From Pseudomonas botevensis (lineage in GTDB: Bacteria > Pseudomonadota > Gammaproteobacteria > Pseudomonadales > Pseudomonadaceae): DNA of 64,000 nt. The notes under the pieces were generated by a model. That model searched no databases. It was not told the DNA's origin and worked only from the letters and a program-made list of their open reading frames with translations. The stretch spans positions 1 through 64,000 of the forward strand of contig NZ_JAHTKI010000006.1 of assembly GCF_019145475.1 (NCBI RefSeq). The letters are read 5' to 3'. Positions 36,070 to 43,910 of this stretch are shown piece after piece (positions within the stretch are counted from its first letter, which is position 1; the number at the start of each line of letters is the position of its first letter). A program made the position numbers and the translations under genes.

Positions 36070-36981
36070 TTACAACGAATACTTCTGCAGATTCCCCATC
36101 ATTTCCTTCAGTGCCTCGATGTTGTCCTTCGGATGCGCCGCACCTTCGAAATCACAGATCTGCTGCCAGTGCGCCGCGACGTCTTCCGGGGAAAAACCGA
36201 CGCGAGGATCGAACCCGGCGCCCAGGCTGCGCTCCCAACGCACCTTGCCCATCCAGCCGCCACCGACCTCGAACAGGCCTGAGGTTTCCTGGCATTGCTC
36301 GCTGCCGAGAAACACCACCAGCGGGCTGACCAGTTCCGGCTTGAGTTGTTCGAAAACCTGCGGCGGGATCAGGCCTTCGGTCATGCGCGTGCCGCCAGTG
36401 GGGGCGATGGCGTTGACCAGGATGTTGTTCTTGCGACCTTCGATCGCCAGTGTCCGGGTCAGGCCGTAGAGGCCGAGTTTGGCCATGCCGTAGTTGGACT
36501 GGCCGAAGTTGCCGTAGATGCCCGAGGTCGACGCGGTGAAGATCACCCGGCCGTAGTTTTGCTCGCGCAGATGCGGCCATGCGGCGCGGGTGACTTTGTA
36601 GGCGCCTTCGACATGGACGCGGTAAACCAGGTCCCAGTCGGCGTCTTCCATCTTGTGGAACGTCTTGTCACGCAGGATGCCGGCGTTGTTGACCACCACG
36701 TCGACGCGACCGAATGCATCGAGGGCGTTCTGCACCAGTTTGTCGCCGTCGGTGACGGAGTCGTGGTTGGCTTCGGCGATACCGCCGGCCGCGCGGATCT
36801 CGGCCACCACGCGGTCAGCGGCCGACGCGTTGGCGCCCTCACCCTGAGTCGAGCCGCCGAGGTCGTTGACCAGCACTTTGGCGCCCTGCCGGGCGAACAG
36901 CAGCGCGTGCGCCCGCCCCAGGCCGCCGCCGGCTCCAGTCACGATCACGACTTTATCTTCGAAACGCACAGACTCATTCAT
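36070..36981 (-). CDS. Short-chain dehydrogenase, MFE-2-like 3-hydroxyacyl-CoA type
   Basis: A 303-aa NAD(P)-dependent SDR. Cofactor motif TGAGGGLG at 15-22, then VNNAG, catalytic Ser in TASTSGIYG and Tyr/Lys in SNYGMAKLG. The extended C-terminal part resembles the (3R)-hydroxyacyl-CoA dehydrogenase unit of multifunctional enzyme type 2 (inference from pattern), suggesting fatty-acyl or side-chain beta-oxidation. The start ATG 36981 has GGAG upstream. It lies in line with the hydrolase and aldolase genes, but a hairpin and 159 bases separate them. Confidence 0.8.
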   Translation of the reverse strand: MNESVRFEDKVVIVTGAGGGLGRAHALLFARQGAKVLVNDLGGSTQGEGANASAADRVVAEIRAAGGIAEANHDSVTDGDKLVQNALDAFGRVDVVVNNAGILRDKTFHKMEDADWDLVYRVHVEGAYKVTRAAWPHLREQNYGRVIFTASTSGIYGNFGQSNYGMAKLGLYGLTRTLAIEGRKNNILVNAIAPTGGTRMTEGLIPPQVFEQLKPELVSPLVVFLGSEQCQETSGLFEVGGGWMGKVRWERSLGAGFDPRVGFSPEDVAAHWQQICDFEGAAHPKDNIEALKEMMGNLQKYSL

Positions 36982-37113
36982 CGGGGAACTCCAGCAGGCC
37001 TGAGGGGGACAGTGATCCCGAGTGTCAGGCACGGCGCTTTCGGTCACAACGAACACGGCTGAGGCTGAATGGTGCGCAATAAGGCAGGGGGATGATGCGG
37101 ATGGAAATCCAAA

Positions 37114-37137
37114 GATCGCAGCCGGCGGGCTGCGATC
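37114..37137 (-). terminator. Hairpin between the hydrolase and SDR genes
   Basis: GATCGCAGCC and GGCTGCGATC form a perfect 10-bp stem directly after the hydrolase stop. The minus-strand tail has only TTT, so it may attenuate rather than fully terminate. Confidence 0.6.
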
Positions 37138-37140
37138 CGT

Positions 37141-38043
37141 TCAGGAACACGCCACTTTGAGCGGCGGTAAAGCCTGGCGCTCGCGAAATGCCAGGTAGTG
37201 CTTGAGCACCTGCATCGGCGCTTCGGTCTGCGGATAGTGGCCGATGCCCGACAACAGCACGGTGTCCGCGTCCGCAATCAACTCGCGAAAACGCTCGACC
37301 ATGTGCGCGCCGGAAATCGGATCGACCTCGCCGTCGATCACCCGCATCGGAATCTCGCCACGTTGCATCGCCGCGACCCAACGATCCCGCTGCACCCGGC
37401 GCTCCGGGATATAGCTGATCAGTTTGTGCATGATGCGCGGGCCGTGATGGGTTTCGATCAGGCTCCAGAAATCATCCATCTCGCTTTCGCTCGGGCGGGT
37501 CTGCGGGCCGAACACCTGGCGGAAACTTTTCACCAGCCTGTCCCGGGTGAACGCGCGGCCGATCATCCAGCCCAACGGGCTCAGCAAGAGCTTCTGCATC
37601 AGCACCGGCCGGTGGGTTTCGGGAAACAGGCCACCGTTGAGGAACACGCAACTGGCGACGTCGATCAGGCCTTCGTAATGCCGCGCGAGCAACTCCTGAG
37701 CGACGCTGTCGCCGTAATCGTGCGCCAGCACATGCACCGATTGTTCGACTTGCAGATGCGCGAGCAACGCCTGTTGCAGGTCGGCCTGTTCCAGCAGGCT
37801 GTAGGTGTGGTTCAGCGGTTTGGCCGAATCGCCGAAACCGAGCATGTCGCAGGCAATGACCCGATAGCGCTGCGTCAGCGGCTGCCAGAGGTAATGCCAG
37901 TCCCAACTGGCGGTCGGGAAGCCATGGATCAACAACAGCGGCTCGCCCTGCCCGGCGGTCCAGTAACGGATCGACTGACCACGGAAGACAAACGTCTGAC
38001 TGCGTTTGCGCCAGACACTCAGAGGAATCTCGGAGAGAGGCAT
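37141..38043 (-). CDS. Alpha/beta hydrolase with aspartate nucleophile
   Basis: A 300-aa alpha/beta-fold hydrolase. Oxyanion motif HGFP at 40-43, nucleophile elbow AHDYGDS with Asp109, an acid in DGEVDP (about 239) and His in GIGHYPQTE (about 270). An Asp nucleophile is typical of epoxide hydrolases and haloalkane dehalogenases rather than esterases. There is no signal peptide, so it is cytoplasmic. Its ATG overlaps the stop of the upstream aldolase gene by one base, so the two are co-translated. Confidence 0.82.
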   Translation of the reverse strand: MPLSEIPLSVWRKRSQTFVFRGQSIRYWTAGQGEPLLLIHGFPTASWDWHYLWQPLTQRYRVIACDMLGFGDSAKPLNHTYSLLEQADLQQALLAHLQVEQSVHVLAHDYGDSVAQELLARHYEGLIDVASCVFLNGGLFPETHRPVLMQKLLLSPLGWMIGRAFTRDRLVKSFRQVFGPQTRPSESEMDDFWSLIETHHGPRIMHKLISYIPERRVQRDRWVAAMQRGEIPMRVIDGEVDPISGAHMVERFRELIADADTVLLSGIGHYPQTEAPMQVLKHYLAFRERQALPPLKVACS

Positions 38044-38858
38044 TAGAGTTTATAACCCGCGTCTTGTTGATCGAGTTTGCGCAGCAACGCAGGCCAGGCC
38101 AGCGCACCGCCCATGCCTTGAGCGCTCTTGGTGACGCCGGCGATCATCGCTTTGGCCCCGGCCAGAATCTGCGGCTCGATGGCGATCAGTTCGGCATTGC
38201 CGGTCTGCGCCATGACCTGAATGTCGCAGGCACGCTGGAAGGTGAACATCATCAGGAAGGTGTCGGCGATGGTGCCGCCGCAGGTCAGCAGACCATGGTT
38301 GTGCAGCATCAGGAAGTTGCTCTCGCCGAGGTCGGCCTGCAACCGCGCCTTTTCTTCGTGATTCAGCGCCACCCCTTCGTAGGCGTGATAACCCAGACTC
38401 GACAGCACGAACAACGACTGCTGGCTGATCGGCAGCACGCCCTGTTTCTGCGCCGACACCGCGACACCCGAGGCCGTATGCGTGTGCAGTACGCACGCTA
38501 CATCGTGCCGTACTTCATGCACGGCGCTGTGGATGGTGTAGCCGGCGGGATTGATCTCGTAGGGGCTGTCCATGAGTTTGTGGCCGGCCTGATCGACCTT
38601 CACCAGGCTCGACGCGGTGATCTCGTGAAACATCAGGCCGAACGGATTGATCAGGAAATCTTCGGTGCCCGGCACCTTGGCGGAGATGTGGGTGAAGATC
38701 AGGTCATCCCAGCCATGCAAGGCAACCAGGCGATAACAGGCGGCAAGATCGACACGGGTCTGCCATTCCGCGGCACTGACCTGATTTTTGACATTCGGGG
38801 GGGACTGGACGGGGGCTACGCTCACTGTATGCACCTCTGCTTTCTTATTGTTTTGCAC
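38043..38858 (-). CDS. Class II aldolase/adducin-family protein
   Basis: A 271-aa cytoplasmic metal-dependent protein of the class II aldolase/adducin fold. Zinc-ligand histidines lie in HTHTASG (His125, His127) and LHNHGL (about 187). The N-terminal 30 residues are an unstructured extension. Family members are aldolases, epimerases or decarboxylases acting on small hydroxy-aldehydes or hydroxy-acids; the substrate here is unknown. It starts at ATG 38858 and is coupled to the hydrolase gene. Confidence 0.82.
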   Translation of the reverse strand: MQNNKKAEVHTVSVAPVQSPPNVKNQVSAAEWQTRVDLAACYRLVALHGWDDLIFTHISAKVPGTEDFLINPFGLMFHEITASSLVKVDQAGHKLMDSPYEINPAGYTIHSAVHEVRHDVACVLHTHTASGVAVSAQKQGVLPISQQSLFVLSSLGYHAYEGVALNHEEKARLQADLGESNFLMLHNHGLLTCGGTIADTFLMMFTFQRACDIQVMAQTGNAELIAIEPQILAGAKAMIAGVTKSAQGMGGALAWPALLRKLDQQDAGYKL

Positions 38859-38956
38859 TTCTCAGCAGTCTAGTCAGCCCCGGGAGTTCACGTAGTTGCG
38901 TTCGCAGCCAGCTTGATGACTGAACGAGTCAGCAACGTAAACCCTTTGGATCCATG

Positions 38957-39643
38957 TCAAAGCAACGACGCCAACAAAGGGGCGGCGAACAGGTTGAGCA
39001 GCCCGGTCAGCACCATCACCAGCCCCGCCACCGAGCCTTCTTCGCCCCCCACTTCATGGGCACGACTCACCCCGGCGCCATGGGCGCCAACCCCGAACAA
39101 CGCGCCGCGCGCCAGGGCGCTGCGCAGGGGCAGCCACTTGAGCAGCACACCGCCGAGCATCGCGCCGAACACCCCGGTGAACATCACGAAAACCGCTGTC
39201 AGTTCAGGCACGCCACCCAGGTCCTGCGCCAGTGGCATGGCGAAGGGCGTGGTGATCGAACGCGGCACCAGCGACAGCGTTACCGAACTGTCCAGCGCCA
39301 ACAGTTTCGCCAGACCGAACGAAGTACCGATCGACGCTGCGCTGCCCGCCAGCATGCCCAGCAACAACGCCGACCAGTGCCGGACCAGCAACCGCCGCTG
39401 CTGCCAGATCGGCACGGCAAACGCCACAGTCACCGGGCCGAGTACCAGCATCAGCCAATGGGTGTTGCTGGAGTATTCGGCATACGCGGTGTGCAACGGC
39501 ACCGCCACGGCCAGCAGCAGCGCCGGCACCAGGATCAATGGAGAGAGCAGATAGCGTCCGGTCCGACGATACAGCCAGCGGCTGAACAGATAAGCCAGCA
39601 AGGTGAAGGACAGCCAGAACATCGGCATCAGTTCAAGCTTCAT
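38957..39643 (-). CDS. LrgB/CidB-family inner-membrane protein
   Basis: A 228-aa polytopic protein with six to seven helices. It shows the conserved LrgB signature around SLVPRSITTPFAMPLAQDLGG and the C-terminal FGVGAHGAGVSRAHEVGG. The pair LrgA/LrgB has been linked to murein hydrolase control, pyruvate or organic-acid export, and programmed lysis. It overlaps the 3' end of the LrgA-type gene by 11 bases. Confidence 0.9.
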   Translation of the reverse strand: MKLELMPMFWLSFTLLAYLFSRWLYRRTGRYLLSPLILVPALLLAVAVPLHTAYAEYSSNTHWLMLVLGPVTVAFAVPIWQQRRLLVRHWSALLLGMLAGSAASIGTSFGLAKLLALDSSVTLSLVPRSITTPFAMPLAQDLGGVPELTAVFVMFTGVFGAMLGGVLLKWLPLRSALARGALFGVGAHGAGVSRAHEVGGEEGSVAGLVMVLTGLLNLFAAPLLASLL

Positions 39644-40019
39644 GGGACCGCCTCAGGCGCACCGCCAGTTCTACCGTGAAGGCCGTCACCAGCATCACCA
39701 TCAGCGTGCTGGCGCCGATCACCAGGGCGATCCGCCAGCCGTCGTTGCGCAACATCGCGCCGTAGTCGAGCAGGCTCATCAAGGCCGGGATGAAAAACAG
39801 CAGCATCTCGGCCATCAACAACCCCGCCCCCAATTGCAGCGCCGCCGGTTTCACCCAGCCGGCGGCGAACGCCAGCAGCAACAGCGCCATGCCGATCACC
39901 CCGCCAGGAATCGGCCACCCCAGCCACGCGCCAATCTGGCACCCGAGCAGGTAAAGACCAAGCAGCACGGCCAGTTCGGCGAGCAGACGGGAAAGGTGTT
40001 TGAGCGTTGAAGATTTCAT
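39633..40019 (-). CDS. LrgA/CidA-family holin-like protein
   Basis: A 128-aa protein with four hydrophobic helices (about 10-28, 33-51, 63-82 and 92-115) and the family motif PIPGGVIGMALLLLAF. It is the first gene of the lrgAB/cidAB pair. The start ATG 40019 was chosen over an upstream in-frame codon because the family begins here. It is divergent from a LysR gene 97 bases away. Confidence 0.88.
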   Translation of the reverse strand: MKSSTLKHLSRLLAELAVLLGLYLLGCQIGAWLGWPIPGGVIGMALLLLAFAAGWVKPAALQLGAGLLMAEMLLFFIPALMSLLDYGAMLRNDGWRIALVIGASTLMVMLVTAFTVELAVRLRRSHEA

Positions 40020-40093
40020 GGGGGGACTCCTGACAGGCGTCCATTTTACGAAGCGCGCTGCCATCCCCGAAGCGAATTGTTAGACTCGAAGCC

Positions 40094-40108
40094 ATTCCAA
40101 TCTGGAAT
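40094..40108. promoter_or_regulatory. LysR-type T-N11-A operator
   Basis: ATTCCAATCTGGAAT is a perfect inverted repeat with the T-N11-A form of LysR recognition boxes. It lies 7 bases before the LysR gene start and 75 bases before the divergent LrgA-type start. Confidence 0.7.
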
Positions 40109-40115
40109 TACCCAC

Positions 40116-41003
40116 ATGGATTTCAAACAACTGCGCAGCTTCGTCGAAGTCATGCATCAAGGCGGCTTCACCCAAGCGGCGAAAACCCTGCACATCAGTC
40201 AGTCGGCGGTGAGCAAACAGGTCGCGCAACTGGAGCAGAGCCTGGGCACGCCGCTGCTCGAACGGCTCGGCTCGCAACTGCGCCTGACGGCCGCCGGCAG
40301 CGTGGTGCTGCAACGGGCCGAGGGCATGCTGCGCCTGCGCAATGAATTGCTCAGCGAGCTGGACGATCTCAGCCACCTGGCGCGGGGCGAGCTGCGACTC
40401 GGGCTGCCATTGCTGGGCAGCGATGCGTTGTTTGCCGGGCTGTTCGCCGAATACCGCCGACGCTATCCGAACATCAGCATCCAGTTGCTCGAAGGCGGCA
40501 GCCGCAATATCGAGCAGGCGGTGTTGAGTGGCGAACTGGAACTGGGCGGCGGCCTGTTGCCGAAAGATCCGCAGTTCGACTGCCAGCCGTTCTGCGACGA
40601 ACCGCTGGATGCGTTGCTGCCGGTGGATCATCCGTTGGCGGGGAAAGGTGAAATCGGCCTGGAGGAACTGGCCGACACGCCCTTCCTGCTGTATCAGCGC
40701 AGCTTCGTCCTCAACGACCGCTTGCTCCAGGCCTGCCAGCAACTGGGCTTCACCCCGAAGGAAGGCGGGCGCAGCGGCCAGGCTGATTTCCTCGCGGCGC
40801 TGGTGGCCGCCGGCCAAGGCGTGGTGCTGCTGCCCAGCGTGGTCGCGCGTGGCCTGGTGCGACCGGGCGTTGTGCGCCTGACCTTGCGCGCGCCGGATTA
40901 CCTGCGCTGGGACATCGCCTTCATCTGGCGCCACGGTGCCTATCTGTCGAAGGCGGCGCAGGCCTGGCTGGCGTTGCTGCGTGAACCCGCGATCAGCCCT
41001 TGA
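40116..41003 (+). CDS. LysR-family regulator, CidR-like by position
   Basis: A 295-aa regulator with a winged helix (about 1-60: GGFTQAAKTLHISQSAVSKQVAQLE) and an effector domain (about 90-290). ATG 40116 begins the usual MDFKQLRSF. Divergence from the LrgA/LrgB pair and the palindrome in between indicate control of that pair, as with CidR in Gram-positives (inference). Its last 11 bases overlap the convergent flavodoxin gene. Confidence 0.88.
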   Translation: MDFKQLRSFVEVMHQGGFTQAAKTLHISQSAVSKQVAQLEQSLGTPLLERLGSQLRLTAAGSVVLQRAEGMLRLRNELLSELDDLSHLARGELRLGLPLLGSDALFAGLFAEYRRRYPNISIQLLEGGSRNIEQAVLSGELELGGGLLPKDPQFDCQPFCDEPLDALLPVDHPLAGKGEIGLEELADTPFLLYQRSFVLNDRLLQACQQLGFTPKEGGRSGQADFLAALVAAGQGVVLLPSVVARGLVRPGVVRLTLRAPDYLRWDIAFIWRHGAYLSKAAQAWLALLREPAISP

Positions 41004-41448
41004 GTGCGGCGATCAACTGCGCCAGCCATGGCTCGGCGTCGGTTTCCGGGGTGACACTTTCGCTGGCGTCCAGACGCAGCATGTCCTGGACTTCGCGCAG
41101 GCCCAGTTCGCCGAACAGTTCGCGCATTTGCTCGCCACCGCCGCAGAAGGTGTCGCCGTAGCTGGCATCACCCAGCGCGATGACCGCACCCGGCATGCCA
41201 CGCCAGGCAGCCGGCAATTGATCGCGCAGGGTCGAGTACAGCGGTTGCAGATTGTCCGGCAGCTCACCCATGCCAGTGGTCGAGGTCACCGCGAGAAACG
41301 CTTCGGGGCCGAAAGCCTGGATGTCCGCCAGACTCGCGCGGGCGTTGTAGAAGGTTTCGAAACCGGCGGCTTTCAACAGGCTCTGGGCATGACGGGCGAC
41401 TTCTTCGGCCGTGCCGTAGACCGAGCCGGAAAGGATGGCGACTTTCAT
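40993..41448 (-). CDS. Flavodoxin (MioC/short flavodoxin type)
   Basis: A 151-aa FMN electron carrier. The phosphate-binding loop SGSVYGTAEEVA lies at about 7-18. The FMN stacking loops are TSTTGMGELPDN and LGDASYGDTFCGGGEQ. There is no membrane anchor. ATG 41448 begins MKVAILSGS; the frame upstream is not part of the family. The redox partner is unknown. It shares a 153-base divergent region with the LOV gene. Confidence 0.88.
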   Translation of the reverse strand: MKVAILSGSVYGTAEEVARHAQSLLKAAGFETFYNARASLADIQAFGPEAFLAVTSTTGMGELPDNLQPLYSTLRDQLPAAWRGMPGAVIALGDASYGDTFCGGGEQMRELFGELGLREVQDMLRLDASESVTPETDAEPWLAQLIAALKG

Positions 41449-41601
41449 CAATCTGATCCTGAAACTGAAAAAAAGAGCGGCGATATTAACAGCCGTAACG
41501 ACAAAGTTGCGATTGGCTCTCAACTGACGCTGATAGCCAGTAGACAGCACCGGGCGATCTTCTAGAATGCCTGTCACCGCCCACCTTGAACGGATTCAGA
41601 G

Positions 41602-42075
41602 ATGATTAATGCCAGCCTGCTGCAAATGGTGATCAACGCGTCGAACGATGGAATCGTGGTCGCTGAAAAGGAAGGCGACCAGGACAACATCCTGATTTAC
41701 GTGAACCCGGCGTTCGAACGTCTGACCGGTTACACCAGCGAGGAAATCCTCTATCAGGACTGCCGTTTTCTCCAGGCCGGAGATCGCGATCAGGCAAACC
41801 TGGGGCTGATTCGTGACACACTGCAGAACGGCGGATCGTGCCGCGAGATCCTGCGCAACTATCGCAAGGACGGCACGCCGTTCTGGAATGAACTGTCGCT
41901 GTCGACGGTGAACGCAGACGACGGCCAGACTTATTTCGTCGGCGTACAAAAGGACGTCACGGTGCAGGTCAAGGCGCAGCAGCGGGTGGTACAGCTTGAG
42001 GCGCAGGTGGCGGCACTGGAAGCCGAACTCGCCGCCCTCAAAGCGACGAACGGCGCAAACAAAACTGCGAACTAA
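41602..42075 (+). CDS. Short LOV-domain blue-light photoreceptor
   Basis: A 157-aa protein made of one PAS/LOV core (about 15-120) with an N-terminal cap and a C-terminal coiled-coil helix (about 122-150, heptad-like AQQRVVQLEAQVAALEAELAALK). The photo-adduct cysteine is Cys54 in YQDCRFLQ. Other flavin contacts are LRNYRKDG, FWNEL and the terminal-strand glutamine in FVGVQKDV. It closely matches remembered P. putida SB1/SB2-LOV proteins, which form FMN-cysteinyl adducts and dimerise. It has no output domain, so it must signal by protein contact. It lies upstream of an unknown gene and a MerR regulator. Confidence 0.93.
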   Translation: MINASLLQMVINASNDGIVVAEKEGDQDNILIYVNPAFERLTGYTSEEILYQDCRFLQAGDRDQANLGLIRDTLQNGGSCREILRNYRKDGTPFWNELSLSTVNADDGQTYFVGVQKDVTVQVKAQQRVVQLEAQVAALEAELAALKATNGANKTAN

Positions 42076-42129
42076 TGGTCATTAACTACAATCACCAATA
42101 GCTTTGTAACTATTTCTTTCGAGTTGACC

Positions 42130-42735
42130 ATGCAACGCGACGCCCTCCTTACCCAGGACGAGCTGGATTTCATCCAGACCATGCAGCACAACCCGCAACT
42201 CAATGTGCGGGATGCGACGTCGAGTCTGCTGGTCAACGGCGGTTCGCAGATCCGCGACCTGCTCACGCGCCTCGCCGCCCATGAAGGCGTGACGATCCAG
42301 GCCAACTTCGACAATCACAAAATGACCTTCCCGCTGTCGCTGGTCGAGGACGAGTTCCACGCCATGCATTTGCGCCTGGGCGTGCCGAGCATTTACGAAG
42401 ATGGCCCGATGGTTCGCCCATGGCGCCTGGCACTGGAAGAGCCGGTGGCTCTGGAAAACGCCAAGGGGCAGCCGGGGACGTTATGGGTGCATGAGGTTTC
42501 GCACAAAGGTGTGCTGCTGGAAGTGCGCAACAAGACCAAGGCACCGAAGCATTTCGCCCTGTGGTTCAGCCCGTCGGGTTATGAGCGGATTTCCCTGCGC
42601 GGTACGTTCGAACGGGAAACCGAAAACGGCTTCTACGCCTATGAACTGAGCCAGACCGACGCCGATGAAACCGAGCGTCTGCGCCAGTTCATCCTGCAGC
42701 AACACCGCCTGACCCATCCTGCCCTGCACACCTGA
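42130..42735 (+). CDS. Conserved protein of unknown function next to the LOV gene
   Basis: A 201-aa soluble protein that I do not recognise. The N-terminal third looks helical (LTQDELDFIQTMQHNPQL, QIRDLLTRLAAHEGV). The rest alternates strands (TIQANFDNHKMTFPLSLV, LLEVRNKTKAPKHFALWF). It ends in a helix with DADETERLRQFILQQHRL. A loose likeness to PilZ-type barrels exists, but the RxxxR motif is not clear. It starts at ATG 42130, 54 bases after the LOV gene on the same strand, so co-transcription is likely. It converges on the MerR gene, 3 bases apart. Confidence 0.65.
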   Translation: MQRDALLTQDELDFIQTMQHNPQLNVRDATSSLLVNGGSQIRDLLTRLAAHEGVTIQANFDNHKMTFPLSLVEDEFHAMHLRLGVPSIYEDGPMVRPWRLALEEPVALENAKGQPGTLWVHEVSHKGVLLEVRNKTKAPKHFALWFSPSGYERISLRGTFERETENGFYAYELSQTDADETERLRQFILQQHRLTHPALHT

Positions 42736-42738
42736 GTT

Positions 42739-43698
42739 TCAGGTATCGAGGGCACCCGCCAGAAACTGCACCATGCGCTGGCGCATGGTCGCGCCTTCAT
42801 TGCCCAGGCAAGCCACTGACGATCCGGCCAGGCTGTCCTGCACCAGGTCGGACGCATCGCCTGCCAGCATCAGCTGACAATCCAGACTCAACGCCAGCCG
42901 GTTCAGACGCCGTGGCAGTTCAGGGCCGGGTGCGTGATTGGAAAACAGCACCAGCGCCTGTGGCTTGATCTTTTCGCAGACCAGTGTCAGCTCGTCGAAC
43001 GGCTGGCCGGTGGTCAGCACGCGAACACCCGAGTCGTTGTCGCTCAGAAACAGCGCCGCCACCAGCAGCTCCAGCTCACGGCATTGCCCGGACAGGGCAC
43101 TGACAATCACCCGGCGCGGCTGCGAGCCACGCAGCATGATGATCCGGTGCAGCACCCGCGCCCGCAGGAAGCCGTCGAAGAACAACCATTCGCTGGTCTG
43201 TCCGAACGCCTCCTGGCGTTGCAGCAATTGCAGCCACAACGGCATCAGGATGTCCTGGAACACTACGGGCAAGGGATAGGAAGAAAAAATCTGTCCGTAG
43301 ACCCGGTCCAGTTCCTGATCGTCGAACGAACTGACCGCCCGCTGGATCTGTTCCTGCCATTGCAGGTAATCCGCCTGCACCTGGTCGTCGGAAATGATGT
43401 TCGCCAGGACCTTGCGCGGTTCGGTCTTCGCCAGGATCTTGCCGACCTTGCTCACCGCCACACCGCGATCGATCCAGTCGACAATGCTGCGCACGTGCTC
43501 GATATCGGTCATCGAATACAACCTGTGCCCACTTTCGGTGCGCGTCGGCTGGATCAGACCATAGCGTCGTTCCCAGGCACGTAACGTCACCGGGTTCACG
43601 CCAGTGAGCCGGGCCACTTCGCGGATGGGGAAAAGATCGACGCGATCAAGCGCAACAGGAGCCTCGGAATCAGGACGGATATCGGCAATGACAGGCAT
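42739..43698 (-). CDS. MerR regulator with cobalamin-domain fold lacking B12 ligands (LitR/CarH-like)
   Basis: A 319-aa regulator. The MerR winged helix (about 23-90) contains FPIREVARLTGVNPVTLRAW and GHRLYSMTDI. A helical cap (about 105-185) and a B12-binding Rossmann-like domain (about 190-319) follow. The CarH/LitR histidine motif ending Glu-His reads SEW here, the Trp ten residues earlier is absent, and the ExHxxG loop reads CRELE, so cobalamin is probably not bound. Such degenerate LitR proteins are thought to need a partner photoreceptor; the LOV gene next door is the obvious one (inference). The ATG at 43698 is preferred to a GTG at 43716. Confidence 0.85.
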   Translation of the reverse strand: MPVIADIRPDSEAPVALDRVDLFPIREVARLTGVNPVTLRAWERRYGLIQPTRTESGHRLYSMTDIEHVRSIVDWIDRGVAVSKVGKILAKTEPRKVLANIISDDQVQADYLQWQEQIQRAVSSFDDQELDRVYGQIFSSYPLPVVFQDILMPLWLQLLQRQEAFGQTSEWLFFDGFLRARVLHRIIMLRGSQPRRVIVSALSGQCRELELLVAALFLSDNDSGVRVLTTGQPFDELTLVCEKIKPQALVLFSNHAPGPELPRRLNRLALSLDCQLMLAGDASDLVQDSLAGSSVACLGNEGATMRQRMVQFLAGALDT

Positions 43699-43699
43699 A

Positions 43700-43709
43700 T
43701 GTACGTACA
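43700..43709. promoter_or_regulatory. Palindrome at the MerR gene start
   Basis: TGTACGTACA is a perfect 10-bp palindrome immediately upstream of the MerR start codon. It resembles the TGTACA-type half-sites I associate with LitR/CarH regulators, suggesting autoregulation. Confidence 0.45.
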
Positions 43710-43910
43710 CGTCCACTCGGCGTATTTGGATCCCATTCTACTCCTGATGCCCCATACCGATTCAAGCGCTGAACGGGTGCGGACGTCTGGAATTCGATCA
43801 CCGGAATCAGGAATAATCCTTGCTTGTCAAAAAGCGCAGCCCAGCACCCCGGCGCTGCGTCAGGCGAAACTCTTATCCGGAGCGACGCCCCCGAAATACG
43901 GAGATACACA

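Noticed and set aside
41602..42075. A LOV histidine kinase or LOV-GGDEF protein
   Set aside because: The protein ends after the C-terminal coiled-coil helix, and the next gene starts with its own ATG, so no output domain is fused.
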